Origin: Anaerolineae bacterium
Lineage (GTDB): Bacteria; Chloroflexota; Anaerolineae; B4-G1; DUEL01
Length of the DNA stretch: 46,602 nt
Direction: 5' to 3'
NCBI GenBank assembly: GCA_016931695.1
Contig: JAFGEI010000170.1
Span: forward strand, 1 to 46,602
The translations under genes and the position numbers were made by a program. Shown here piece by piece: positions 17,019 to 25,694 of the stretch. The stretch's first letter is position 1; every line of letters begins with the position of its first letter. The notes below the pieces were generated by a model. That model was not told the origin of the DNA, did not search any database, and saw only the letters and a list, made by a program, of their open reading frames with translations.

Positions 17019-18211
17019 AGAGATTACACATCGTCCTCGTGGCCGTGCTGGCCCTGATCATCAGCGGGTGCGGTGGGGGCGCCGAGGAAACGGTTTCGGC
17101 GCCGATTGACGCCGATTACGTGCCGGTGGTCTCGGTGACCGGCAAGGTGGTCCCCGCCGTCTGGGCGACAATCAGCAGCCAGGCAGGGGGCATGGTGGTT
17201 GAACTGCTGGTGGAACCGGGCAGCGCGGTCACTGCCGACACCGTCGTCGTCCGGCTCGACCCCATCGACGCCCTGCTGGCGGTGCAGCAGGCGGAGGCAG
17301 CGGTGGCGGCCGCCCAGGCGCAACTGGCCCTGCTGCAAGCGGGCGCCCGCCCGGAAGAGATCGCCGCCGCGGAGGCCCAGGTAGCGGCCGCCGAAGCCGC
17401 GCTGGCGCAGGCCAATGCCCAGCGGGACCAGCTTTATTCCGGGGCGACCCAGGCCGAGATCGCCGCCGCCGAAGCAGCGCTGGCAGCCGCCCAGGCGGAG
17501 CAGCTGCGTGCCCGCACAGCCCACGACCAGACCATGGAATGCTACGAACTACCGGACGGCAGCGAGGTTTGTCCCGGGCTGGGCCCGCTGGAGGAGCAGG
17601 CACGCTATGCCCTCCACGCCGCCGACGAGGCAGTGGCGGCGGCCGAGGCCCACCTGGCCGCCCTGCGCGCCGGCGTGAGCAGCCAGAGCCGCTCGTCCGA
17701 GGCGGGGGTGGCCGCCGCCGAGGCCCAGCGGGACATCGCCCTGGCCCAGCTGGATCTGCTGCAGGCCGCGGCCACCGACGAGCAGCTGGCTGCGGCGGAG
17801 GCGGCAGTGGCCCAGGCCGCGGCAACGCTGGACGCCGCTCACGTCGCGCTGGAGCGCTGCCAGGTCCGCGTCCCCTTCGACGGCACCATCGGCGTGGTGC
17901 ACGTGCGGGTGGGCGAGATCGTCGCGCCGGGCCAGCCGCTGGTCACCCTGGGCAACCTGGCGACACTGCGCGTCGAAACCACCGACCTGGACGAGATCGA
18001 CGTCGCCCGCGTGTCGGTCGACCAGCCGGTCGCGCTCACCTTTGACGCCCTGCCGGAGCGCACCTTTTCCGGGCGCGTCACGCGTATCTCGCCCATGGCC
18101 GAGCCCGGCACCGGCGGGGTCCACTACACGGCGGTAATCGACATCGACGATCTGGCCCCCGAGATCCGCTGGGGAATGACGGCGTTCGCCGACATTGAGG
18201 TGGAACAGTAA
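17015..18211 (+). CDS. HlyD/MacA-like periplasmic adaptor lipoprotein
   Basis: Membrane-fusion/adaptor-type subunit for the adjacent ABC permease; 398 residues. N-terminal lipoprotein signal peptide with lipobox IISGC, Cys19. A biotinyl-lipoyl-like half (VSVTGKVVPAVWATISSQAGGMV) is followed by a long Ala/Glu-rich coiled coil (residues about 90-270), then the second lipoyl half (CQVRVPFDGTIGVVHVRVGEIV) and a beta-barrel domain. The coiled coil contains a short Cys-containing insert (MECYELPDGSEVCPG) that could form a disulfide outside the cell. ATG has TAAGGAGG upstream. In a monoderm-like envelope it would act on the extracytoplasmic face. First intact gene of the exporter unit. Confidence 0.9.
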   Translation: MKRLHIVLVAVLALIISGCGGGAEETVSAPIDADYVPVVSVTGKVVPAVWATISSQAGGMVVELLVEPGSAVTADTVVVRLDPIDALLAVQQAEAAVAAAQAQLALLQAGARPEEIAAAEAQVAAAEAALAQANAQRDQLYSGATQAEIAAAEAALAAAQAEQLRARTAHDQTMECYELPDGSEVCPGLGPLEEQARYALHAADEAVAAAEAHLAALRAGVSSQSRSSEAGVAAAEAQRDIALAQLDLLQAAATDEQLAAAEAAVAQAAATLDAAHVALERCQVRVPFDGTIGVVHVRVGEIVAPGQPLVTLGNLATLRVETTDLDEIDVARVSVDQPVALTFDALPERTFSGRVTRISPMAEPGTGGVHYTAVIDIDDLAPEIRWGMTAFADIEVEQ

Positions 18212-18215
18212 GCGG

Positions 18216-20456
18216 ATGATCCTCAAGAACCTTTTCCGGCGCAAAACCCGCACCCTGCTGACCGTCCTCGGCGTCTCGATCGGCGTGGCGGCAATCGTCG
18301 CCCTGGGAGCAATGTCGGAGAGCCTGCAGCGGGGCTATGGCGCCCTCGGCAGCGGCAGCGGGGCCGACCTGCTGGTCGCCCAGGCAGAATCGGTCGACAT
18401 TGCCTTCAGCGCAATAGACGAGGAAATCGGCGCGGCCCTCGCCGGCATGTCGGGGGTTCGAGAGGTGGACCGGATGGTCTATACCTTCTCGTCCACTGCG
18501 GGAGTGCCCTATTTCATCGTCTTTGGCTACCAGCCCGATGGCTTTGCGATCGAGCACTTTCGCATCGTGGCCGGGGAGGGACTGCCGGAGCGGCCGGTAC
18601 GGCGGGGGGGCCGGCCGCTCATCCTGGGACAGGCCATGGCGGACGACCTGGACAAGGAAGTGGGCGACACCCTGCGCCTCTACGACATCACCTTTCGCAT
18701 CGTCGGCATCTATGAAACGGGCGAACCCTTTGAAGATGGCGCCGCCGTAGTCTCCCTCGAAGACGCCCAGGCCCTCTCCGGCCACCCGCGCCAGGTCAAT
18801 GCTTTTCTGCTCAAGCTGCGCACCACCGACGACGTGGAGCGCGTGCAGCAGCGCATCGAGCAGCGCTTTGAGGACCTCACCGTCACCCGCTCCTCCAATT
18901 TCGCCCAGGAGCAGGAGGCAATGCTCTACATCGCCGCCTTTACCTGGTCCATCTCGCTGATCGCCGTCGTCATCGGCGGCGTCGTGGTGATGAACACGAT
19001 GCTGATGAGCGTCTTTGAACGGACCAACGAGATTGGCACGCTGCGCGCGCTCGGCTGGCGCCGGCGGCAAATCCTGGCCATGGTCATGGGCGAATCCATT
19101 CTGCTCAACGGCCTGGGAGGAGTGACCGGCGTCGGCATCGGCATCGCCGTGGTCGAGCTGCTGGAAGGCGTCCCGGCGATGAACGGCCTGCTGGCGACGA
19201 TCATTCCCCCGGCTTTGATCGCCCAGGGCATCGGCGTGGCGCTGGTGTTGGGGCTGCTGGGCGGCGCCTACCCCGCCTGGCGGGCCTCCCGCCTGGCGCC
19301 GGCGGAGGCCATGCGCTACGAGGGCAGCAGCGGCGGCAGCGCCGCCCAGCGGCTCAAGGTGGGGGGAACGGCGCTGCGCAACCTGATGCGCCAGCCCACC
19401 CGCACCCTGCTCACCGTGACCGGCATCGGACTGGCCATGATGGCCATGGTCAGCATCGGAGCGATGACAGAAGGGATGATCAAAGAGCTGGCCGACGTCT
19501 TTGGCGGCAGCGGGATACACCTGATCGGCATGCAGGCCGACGCCTCCATCGACCTGAGCACCATCGACGTCCGGACCGTGCGCCGCATCCAAGACGTGCC
19601 CGGCGTCGAGGCCGCCGAGGGCTTTTTGACCGGTTATACAGCGGTGGGAGACCTGCCCTTTTTCGTCGTCTTTGGCTACCAACCGCACGGATTCGCCATC
19701 CAGGATTTCCAGGTCGTCGAGGGAGCGCCGTTGACCGCCAACCGGCAGCTCCTTCTCGGCCGCGTGGCGGCGGAGAACCTGGACAAGGAAGTGGGGCAGA
19801 CGCTGAGGATTTTCGACACTTCCTTCCGCATTGTCGGCATCTACGAAACAGGCATCCCCTTCGAGGAAGGCGGCGGCGTGGTCAGCCTGCGCGACGCCCA
19901 GGCGCTTTTTGGCCAGCCGCACAAGATCAGCTTCCTGGGCATCCGCCTGGAGGACCCGGCCCTGGCCGAAGCAGTGCGGCAAGAGATCGAGCGCCGCTTC
20001 CCCGAGGTCTCGGTCTCCCTGGTGAGCGAATTCGCGGAGGACAATGCCGAAATGCAGCTGATGCGCTCCAGCAGCTGGGGCATTGCCCTCCTGGCGCTGC
20101 TGGTGGGCGGCGCCGGTATGATGAACACCATGGTCATGAGCGTGTTCGAGCGCACGCGGGAAATCGGCGTGCTGCGGTCGTTGGGCTGGAGCAAGGGCCG
20201 GGTGCTGGGGATGATCTTGCGCGAATCGGTGGGGCTCAGCCTGCTCGGGGGCGCAGCTGGAATCGTCGCCGGCATTGTCGCAATCTTTTTGTTGAACCGC
20301 AACCCCATCATGGCCGGTTTTGTCGAATCCCGCTTCAGCCTGTCCCTTTTCCTGCAAACAGCAGCCACGGCCCTGGTGCTGGGAGCCATTGGGGGGATGT
20401 ATCCGGCATGGCGGGCGTCCCGACTGCGCCCGGTCGAAGCACTGCGATATGAATAG
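18216..20456 (+). CDS. Tandem-duplicated MacB/FtsX-type ABC permease
   Basis: A 746-residue permease built from two complete MacB-type modules in one chain (residues about 1-375 and 385-746). Each has an N-terminal transmembrane helix, an extracytoplasmic MacB core domain, and a C-terminal three-helix FtsX domain ending GG.YPAWRASRL.P.EA.RYE. The halves are clear paralogues: PYFIVFGYQPDGFAI vs PFFVVFGYQPHGFAI, and FRIVGIYETGEPFEDG vs FRIVGIYETGIPFEEG. Usual MacB/LolCE permeases carry one module and dimerise, so this is a covalent dimer. The ATG (18216) is 4 bp after the hlyD stop; GAGGTGG upstream is a distant Shine-Dalgarno. Mechanistically, an exporter or mechanotransmission ABC system rather than an importer; substrate unknown. 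Confidence 0.92.
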   Translation: MILKNLFRRKTRTLLTVLGVSIGVAAIVALGAMSESLQRGYGALGSGSGADLLVAQAESVDIAFSAIDEEIGAALAGMSGVREVDRMVYTFSSTAGVPYFIVFGYQPDGFAIEHFRIVAGEGLPERPVRRGGRPLILGQAMADDLDKEVGDTLRLYDITFRIVGIYETGEPFEDGAAVVSLEDAQALSGHPRQVNAFLLKLRTTDDVERVQQRIEQRFEDLTVTRSSNFAQEQEAMLYIAAFTWSISLIAVVIGGVVVMNTMLMSVFERTNEIGTLRALGWRRRQILAMVMGESILLNGLGGVTGVGIGIAVVELLEGVPAMNGLLATIIPPALIAQGIGVALVLGLLGGAYPAWRASRLAPAEAMRYEGSSGGSAAQRLKVGGTALRNLMRQPTRTLLTVTGIGLAMMAMVSIGAMTEGMIKELADVFGGSGIHLIGMQADASIDLSTIDVRTVRRIQDVPGVEAAEGFLTGYTAVGDLPFFVVFGYQPHGFAIQDFQVVEGAPLTANRQLLLGRVAAENLDKEVGQTLRIFDTSFRIVGIYETGIPFEEGGGVVSLRDAQALFGQPHKISFLGIRLEDPALAEAVRQEIERRFPEVSVSLVSEFAEDNAEMQLMRSSSWGIALLALLVGGAGMMNTMVMSVFERTREIGVLRSLGWSKGRVLGMILRESVGLSLLGGAAGIVAGIVAIFLLNRNPIMAGFVESRFSLSLFLQTAATALVLGAIGGMYPAWRASRLRPVEALRYE

Positions 20457-20518
20457 TTCAAAGTCTGAGGTCCGAATTCTGGCTTTGGACTTGGTCTTGG
20501 GGCTATACTGGAGGGGGT

Positions 20519-21337
20519 ATGGAAAAAGAGAGCATCGTCGAGACGCGCGATTTGGTAAAAGTGTACGGCGACGGGGCTCAAGTACGGGCGCTGGATGGGG
20601 TGAACTTGAGTATTGCCAGGGGCGAGTTGATCTCGGTGATGGGGCCGTCCGGATCGGGCAAATCGACCCTGCTCAACATGATCGGGGCGTTGGACCTGCC
20701 CAGCAGCGGCCAGGTATGGGTCAACGGGCAGGACCTGGGCCAGGTGCGCGCCCTGGACTCGTTCCGCGCCCGCACCGTCGGCTTTATCTTCCAGCTCCAC
20801 AACCTGATCCCGACCCTCACCGCGCGCGAGAACGTCGAGGTGCCAATGATGGGACAGATTGCCGGCCGCGGGGCGCGCCGCCGCCGCGCCGAGGAACTGC
20901 TCGAGCTGGTGGGGCTGGCCGACCGGATGGAGCACCTGCCCAGCCAGCTCTCTGGCGGACAGCGCCAGCGCGTCGCCATCGCCCGCGCGCTGGCGAACCA
21001 GCCCGCCCTCGTCCTGGCCGACGAGCCGACCGGGGACCTCGATTCGCAGAGCGGCGGCGAGGTGCTCGAATTGATGCAGCAACTCAACCAGGAACTGGGG
21101 ACGACGTTCGTCGTCGTCACCCACGATCCGGCAGTGGCGCGGCAGACAGCGCGCATCCTGAACATGCACGACGGGCAAATTGTCCACGAGCACACCGTGG
21201 GCACGCCGTTTGAAGAGGACCTGGCCGCCTTTCGCCGCTCCGGCCTGGGGAAGGCGCTCGTGGCCGGCGAAAACCCGCTGCCGCGCCTGGGCCCGAACGA
21301 GCAGACGGCGCTGCAGCGGTTACTGGCGAGCGGCTAG
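20519..21337 (+). CDS. ABC transporter ATPase (MacB/LolD type)
   Basis: Nucleotide-binding subunit of the exporter; 272 residues. Walker A MGPSGSGKST (K48), Q-loop FIFQLHNLIPTLTARENVE, signature LSGGQRQRVAIARAL, Walker B ALVLADEPTGDLDS and H-loop VVTHDP are all intact and of the LolD/MacB type. It has a C-terminal tail of about 45 residues (EEDLAAFRRSGLGKALVAG) beyond the core. ATG at 20519 follows GGAGGGGG. Its 3' end overlaps the convergent GH13 gene by 18 bp. Confidence 0.95.
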   Translation: MEKESIVETRDLVKVYGDGAQVRALDGVNLSIARGELISVMGPSGSGKSTLLNMIGALDLPSSGQVWVNGQDLGQVRALDSFRARTVGFIFQLHNLIPTLTARENVEVPMMGQIAGRGARRRRAEELLELVGLADRMEHLPSQLSGGQRQRVAIARALANQPALVLADEPTGDLDSQSGGEVLELMQQLNQELGTTFVVVTHDPAVARQTARILNMHDGQIVHEHTVGTPFEEDLAAFRRSGLGKALVAGENPLPRLGPNEQTALQRLLASG

Positions 21338-23308
21338 ATTCGACTTTTTCCCCCCACCAGCTTCCGACAGGCAGCGCAACGGCTGGCCCGAGTCGTTTGC
21401 CAACAGCACGGACTCGCCCGGCGCCAGGGTCCCTTTCAACCACCCGCTGCGCAGCACCCACGGCTGACCAGTGAGCAAGTCGTCGAGCGCCAACTGCTCC
21501 GCTGCCAGGCGAACGGCAAATGACTGCCGGCGCTCCGGGTCAAGATTGAACCAGGCCACCAGCCCCCGCCCCCCACGCTGCCGGAGAACCCCCACGACGC
21601 AGGGATTGTCGGTCTCCAACAGGCTCAACGCAGCCGGCTCGGGATCGGTGATCAGGTCGCCATAGCGAGCGCGAATCGCCAGCGTCTGCTCGATCCACTC
21701 CCCCAACCCGGCCTCGCCCGTCCAATCGTAGACTGCGGCGCTAAAGAGCGGGAGCACCGCGGCTGGATAGCGCTCCGGCTCCTCAAAGTCCAGCCCGGTG
21801 TTGACCGGCAGCGTCTCGCCCAATTCAAAGCCCGAGTGGCAGAAGGGGATCGCCGGCAGGATGCAGCCCAGCAGCCACGCCTGCCGGGCGGTGACAATTC
21901 CCCCGGGACGGGCGGCGGCGCGGGGCGTGTTGTGGCTCTCTGGCGCGGCAAAGAAAGGGATGGGAACCCCGTCCTCCGCCAGCGGGCGGAGAACGTCGGA
22001 CAGCAAGTGCTCCGGTCGCCAGAACGCCCACCAGTAATTGCCCATGATGGCGTTATAGCCCTGTTCCTGCAGCCCCGGGGTGTACGTAAAGCTCTCGTCC
22101 CAGAAGGCAAAGTCGGGGCACTCTTGCCGCGCGGCGCCGACGATGCGCCGCTTGAGCTCCGTCGGCAGGGCATGCCCCATGTCGACCATTGCCCCGTCGA
22201 TACCAAACGCCTGCTGGTAGTAAGGAAGGATTTCGACCAGGCGCTTCCACAACGGCTCGACGCGGTTCTCCGGACGGGCCAGCCGCTGGTCGTACATGCG
22301 CAGCGTGTTGTAGGCGATATAGTTGAAATCCGGGTGGTCGTACAGCCGCAAGTAGGTCACGTCGGTCCAGGGGGGCTGCAGGTCGTCGGGCGGCCAATCG
22401 GCAAAGGCGCCGGGAATGCGCACCCGCGTCCCGTCCGGCAGCACCCCAATCCAGCGCCCCGCTTCCCGGCGCACCGATTCGGCCGGCGGGGGCGGGGTGA
22501 ACATCCGGCGGTACAGAGGATGGGGGGCCGGAAGATCGGTTAGGTCGCCTCGTTCGACCTTTTCCTTGATCTCGGCCAGTTCCTCCCCGGTGAAAAGCGG
22601 CGCGCCGTAAACGTCCTCGCCCGTCTCGCCGGGCTGGCGGTCGGCCACGTCAGCGCGGATCCAGTAGAACCATTCGGGATGGTCGGCAACCCAATCGGCG
22701 TCGAGAGATGCGGTGCGGAAGGCAAACTCGACCACGACCCGCATCCCCAGGTGGTGGGCAGCCTGGGTAAAGGCGGCAAACTCGGCCGCCGCGCCCAGCC
22801 CCAGCGCCGGTTCGGCCAGGCGGGGATCGAGCCGGTACGGGTTCTGGATGCCATAGACTGACCCCAGGTTGCCCTTGCGCCCATCTTGCCCGACGGCGGT
22901 GATGGGCAAAAGATGGATGGTGTTGTATCCCATCTCGCGCAGGGTTGGCAGCAGGGCAATGGCCTTGAGAAAGGTCCCCGTCTCCTGCCAGCCGTCGCCA
23001 ACTGGCTCGACGGAGATGGCGCCATCGCCGTCGTGGTCGAAGGCGGCCGTGGCGCGGAGCAGCATGTTGTAGACCACGGCCTGGCGCGACCACTCTCCCG
23101 CAGCGCCGGGGGGAAGGGGGCCTGGGGGTTGGGCCAGGATGAAATCGATCCGCTCCAGGTAGAAGCGGTATGGATTGACCGGCAGGGGAGCGGGCGCCCT
23201 GGCAGCCCAGCGCCCCGGCACGGCGTAGGAAAACGCCGCGCCGCGCCCGACGATGACGGCCTGGCTGAGGCGCATTTGAACGTGCTGCAGGGGGTTCAGA
23301 TTGGACAC
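21320..23308 (-). CDS. Divergent GH13 alpha-amylase-superfamily protein
   Basis: A 662-residue protein with the alpha-amylase-type TIM barrel and a C-terminal beta domain, predicted cytoplasmic (no signal peptide). The barrel is clear from MGYNTIHLLPI, ADHPEWFYWI, FGIDGAMVDMGHALP and FWDESF. The nucleophile equivalent D376 and acid/base equivalent E405 are kept. Other canonical GH13 residues are not: Met374 replaces the Arg two before the nucleophile, region I reads EFAFRTAS instead of D-x-V-x-N-H, and region IV reads ESHNTPR with Asn460 in place of the third carboxylate. So GH13 fold is sure, amylase activity is not. Start is GTG at 23308, 8 nt after AGGAGG. It has its own promoter, divergent from secG. 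Confidence 0.85.
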   Translation of the reverse strand: MSNLNPLQHVQMRLSQAVIVGRGAAFSYAVPGRWAARAPAPLPVNPYRFYLERIDFILAQPPGPLPPGAAGEWSRQAVVYNMLLRATAAFDHDGDGAISVEPVGDGWQETGTFLKAIALLPTLREMGYNTIHLLPITAVGQDGRKGNLGSVYGIQNPYRLDPRLAEPALGLGAAAEFAAFTQAAHHLGMRVVVEFAFRTASLDADWVADHPEWFYWIRADVADRQPGETGEDVYGAPLFTGEELAEIKEKVERGDLTDLPAPHPLYRRMFTPPPPAESVRREAGRWIGVLPDGTRVRIPGAFADWPPDDLQPPWTDVTYLRLYDHPDFNYIAYNTLRMYDQRLARPENRVEPLWKRLVEILPYYQQAFGIDGAMVDMGHALPTELKRRIVGAARQECPDFAFWDESFTYTPGLQEQGYNAIMGNYWWAFWRPEHLLSDVLRPLAEDGVPIPFFAAPESHNTPRAAARPGGIVTARQAWLLGCILPAIPFCHSGFELGETLPVNTGLDFEEPERYPAAVLPLFSAAVYDWTGEAGLGEWIEQTLAIRARYGDLITDPEPAALSLLETDNPCVVGVLRQRGGRGLVAWFNLDPERRQSFAVRLAAEQLALDDLLTGQPWVLRSGWLKGTLAPGESVLLANDSGQPLRCLSEAGGGKKSNLAARQ

Positions 23309-23348
23309 GCTCCCTTCCTCCTGGCGTGGGCAGTGACGACCAGCGGCG

Positions 23349-23377
23349 ATTATAACACGCTGGGAGAGGCACGTCAA
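23349..23377 (-). promoter_or_regulatory. Promoter for GH13 gene
   Basis: Minus strand TTGACG (23377-23372), 17-bp spacer, TATAAT (23354-23349) with an extended -10 TGT. It mirrors the secG promoter; both share GCGTGTTATAAT. Confidence 0.8.
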
Positions 23378-23384
23378 CGGGGAC

Positions 23385-23413
23385 TTGCCGCTGTTCCCAG
23401 GGCGTGTTATAAT
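23385..23413 (+). promoter_or_regulatory. Promoter for secG
   Basis: TTGCCG (23385-23390), 17-bp spacer, TATAAT (23408-23413), extended -10. The -35 boxes of the two divergent promoters are 7 bp apart, so the polymerases would compete. Confidence 0.75.
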
Positions 23414-23455
23414 ATCTGCCTGGGCCTGTATGCCCGCCAGGAGGAACAAGAACGG

Positions 23456-23692
23456 ATGAGTACCTATCTGAATATTGTACAGATCATCCTGGGCGTCGCG
23501 CTGATCGCCATCATCCTCGTCCAGACCCGGCAGAGCGACCTGGGAGCGGTCTTTGGCGGCGCCGGGACCACCGTGCAGAGAACCCGGCGCGGATTCGAGC
23601 GCACGCTGTTCATCGTCACCATCGCGCTTTCCGTGGTCTTTTTCCTGATCGTCATGATCAGCGCCATCGTCGCCACGGGCACGGCGGCCTGA
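23456..23692 (+). CDS. secG: Preprotein translocase subunit SecG
   Basis: Small auxiliary subunit of the SecYEG translocon; 78 residues with two transmembrane helices (residues about 5-22 and 50-73) and the conserved link QTRQSDLGAVFGGAGTT, the SecG signature. The ATG at 23456 is preceded by AGGAGG at a slightly long distance (about 12 nt). A longer upstream frame overlaps the promoter and is rejected. secG here stands apart from the secE-nusG cluster at the right end of the window. Confidence 0.93.
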   Translation: MSTYLNIVQIILGVALIAIILVQTRQSDLGAVFGGAGTTVQRTRRGFERTLFIVTIALSVVFFLIVMISAIVATGTAA

Positions 23693-23721
23693 TCCGGCGC
23701 CGCGCAGCCGATCACGATATC

Positions 23722-23756
23722 GAGACCTCCGGGGTTTTCGTGACCTCGGAGGTCTC
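23722..23756. repeat. Intergenic inverted repeat after secG
   Basis: Perfect 10-bp stem GAGACCTCCG / CGGAGGTCTC around a 15-nt loop, between secG and the solute-binding protein. No T run follows on the plus strand, so it is at best a Rho-type or weak terminator; it may be a dispersed repeat. Confidence 0.5.
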
Positions 23757-23770
23757 TGCGGAAGAGTTGG

Positions 23771-25456
23771 ATGTCTCGTGCTGTTCGCTGGCAAGTGATA
23801 TTGATTGGCGCAGGGATGGCGCTGGTCGCGACGCTCCTGACCTACCTGGCCCTCACCTACAGCGTCGAGGAAATCCCCACCGTGGGAGGAACCTACGTCG
23901 AGGGCGTGGCCGGCGTTCCCCACGCCATGAACCCCCTCCTCTGCGCCTACAACCAAGTCGACCAAGACCTCTGCACGCTCATCTTTAGCGGCCTGACCCG
24001 CTTCAACAGCCAGGGGCAAGTCGAGCCGGACCTGGCTACGGGCTGGGAGATCTCGCTGGATGGGTTGACCTACGTCTTTCACCTGCGGAGCGACGTCCTC
24101 TGGCACGACGGGGCGCCCTTTACCGCCGACGACGTGCTCTTTACCACCGTCCTGCTCCAAGACCCCGATTATCCCGGCCCCCCCGACATTGGCGCACTCT
24201 GGCGGACGGTCGAGGTGCAGTCGGATGACGCCAGCACCGTTCGCTTTGTCCTTTCTGAACCGCTGGCACCTTTTCTCGATTATACGACGGTGGGCATCCT
24301 CCCCGCCCACTTGCTGGCCGGCGTTCGTGCCGCTGAACTGCCGGCCCTCGATTTCAACCTCAGCCCGGTGGGGACCGGCCCGTTTCAGATCGAAGAGGTC
24401 GAGGCGGAGGAAGGAGCCATCACTTCCATTCTGCTCAGCCGCAATGCCCATTATTACGGCGCCGGGCCGCTGCTGGAGCATTTTCGCTTTCGCTTCTATC
24501 CCTCGGCCCAGAGCGCCTTCCGCGCCTACCAGGAGGGCCTGGTCGAAGGGGTGGGCCAGGTGACGCTGGAGAACCTGCCCCAGGCGCAACAGGCGATGGA
24601 GGACCACCAGCTGAATCTCTACTCGGCGCAGATGGCCCGTTATGTCCTCATCTTTCTCAACCTGGCACAGGAGGACGAGCTGCCGTTCTTTCAGGACGTC
24701 GCGGTGCGCCAGGCGCTACTTTACGGGCTGGACCGGGAGACGATCATCCAGCAGGTTGTGGCTGGACAGGGAATCGTCGCCCACAGCCCCATCGTCGCCG
24801 GCACCTGGGCCTACGACGAGGGCGTCGAGCAGTACCCCCATGACCCGGAACGCGCGGCGACGTTGTTGGACGAGGCGGGATGGGAGCTTTCTCGCGTGAC
24901 CAACCGCCGTCTCCGGAACGCTTACCCATTGGCGTTTACGCTGTTGGCCGCCACCGACCCGGTTCAGACCGCGCTGGCGGAGGAGGTGGCGCGCCAGTGG
25001 CAGGCCCTGGGCGTCGACGTCACGGTGACGACGGCATCCTCCCAGGACGTGCGGGCGGCCCTGGCCCAACGCGACTACCAGGCCGCGCTGGTCGAACTGG
25101 CCCTGCCCGGCGATCCGGACCCCTACCCGCTCTGGCACCAGACCCAGATCACCGCCGGGCAGAACTATGCCGGGTGGGATCACCGCCAGATGAGCGAGAT
25201 CGTCGAGACGGCGCGGATCACCATCGACCCCACGCAGCGGGCGGTTTTGTACCAACAGTTCCAGGCGCTGTTTGCCCAGCAGGTGCCCGCCATCCTGCTC
25301 TACCACCCGGTCTATACGTACGGGGTGGCGAGAAAGGTGGAAGGGGTGCAGATTGGGCCGATGATGGTCCCGGCGGATCGCTTTGTCACCGTGAATCGCT
25401 GGTACGCGGCCCGCCGGCAGGTGATCGTCAGCCAATCGGAAGAGCAGTCGCCCTGA
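23771..25456 (+). CDS. Peptide-type ABC solute-binding protein (family 5)
   Basis: Extracytoplasmic receptor of the DppA/OppA family, 561 residues. Residues 8-30 form an uncleaved-looking signal anchor (VILIGAGMALVATLLTYLAL) without a lipobox Cys, so it is membrane-anchored or cleaved by signal peptidase I. The family-5 signature region is WEISLDGLTYVFHLRSDVLWHDGAPF, followed by VRQALLYGLDRETIIQQV. No permease or ATPase of an Opp/Dpp system is nearby, so its transporter partners are encoded elsewhere. ATG at 23771 with a weak GGAAG Shine-Dalgarno. Ligand (di/oligopeptide, glycoside or metal complex) unknown. Confidence 0.9.
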   Translation: MSRAVRWQVILIGAGMALVATLLTYLALTYSVEEIPTVGGTYVEGVAGVPHAMNPLLCAYNQVDQDLCTLIFSGLTRFNSQGQVEPDLATGWEISLDGLTYVFHLRSDVLWHDGAPFTADDVLFTTVLLQDPDYPGPPDIGALWRTVEVQSDDASTVRFVLSEPLAPFLDYTTVGILPAHLLAGVRAAELPALDFNLSPVGTGPFQIEEVEAEEGAITSILLSRNAHYYGAGPLLEHFRFRFYPSAQSAFRAYQEGLVEGVGQVTLENLPQAQQAMEDHQLNLYSAQMARYVLIFLNLAQEDELPFFQDVAVRQALLYGLDRETIIQQVVAGQGIVAHSPIVAGTWAYDEGVEQYPHDPERAATLLDEAGWELSRVTNRRLRNAYPLAFTLLAATDPVQTALAEEVARQWQALGVDVTVTTASSQDVRAALAQRDYQAALVELALPGDPDPYPLWHQTQITAGQNYAGWDHRQMSEIVETARITIDPTQRAVLYQQFQALFAQQVPAILLYHPVYTYGVARKVEGVQIGPMMVPADRFVTVNRWYAARRQVIVSQSEEQSP

Positions 25457-25499
25457 CACAGCCCAGCCGCAGCGGCGGTTTTGGCCGCCCGATCCTACC

Positions 25500-25527
25500 T
25501 TGACAAACAAGCTGTTTGCAGTAGAAT
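25500..25527 (+). promoter_or_regulatory. Promoter for tRNA-Leu
   Basis: TTGACA (25500-25505), 16-bp spacer, TAGAAT (25522-25527). Transcription would begin within a few bases of the mature tRNA 5' end. Confidence 0.75.
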
Positions 25528-25536
25528 AACAAACAG

Positions 25537-25624
25537 GCCGAAGTGGCGGAATAGGCAGACGCGCTGCGTTCAGGGCGCAGTGACCCTTGCGGTCATGTGG
25601 GTTCGACTCCCACCTTCGGCACCA
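25537..25624 (+). tRNA. tRNA-Leu (anticodon CAG), CCA encoded
   Basis: Class II tRNA with a long variable arm (TGACCCTTGCGGTCA). Acceptor stem GCCGAAG/CTTCGGC, anticodon stem CTGCG/CGCAG around loop TTCAGGG (anticodon CAG), T arm GTGGGTTCGACTCCCAC. 3' ACCA is encoded at 25621-25624. Confidence 0.97.
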
Positions 25625-25626
25625 GG

Positions 25627-25655
25627 GCCCGGGCAAATTGCCCGGGCTGTTTCTT
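25627..25655 (+). terminator. Terminator after tRNA-Leu
   Basis: Stem GCCCGGGCA / TGCCCGGGC (25627-25647) with a 3-nt loop, followed by TGTTTCTT. A compact GC-rich hairpin plus U-rich tail directly after the CCA end. Confidence 0.8.
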
Positions 25656-25694
25656 GTCCCGGAAGAGATTCGATTGGGGCTGGAGGTGAACGCC

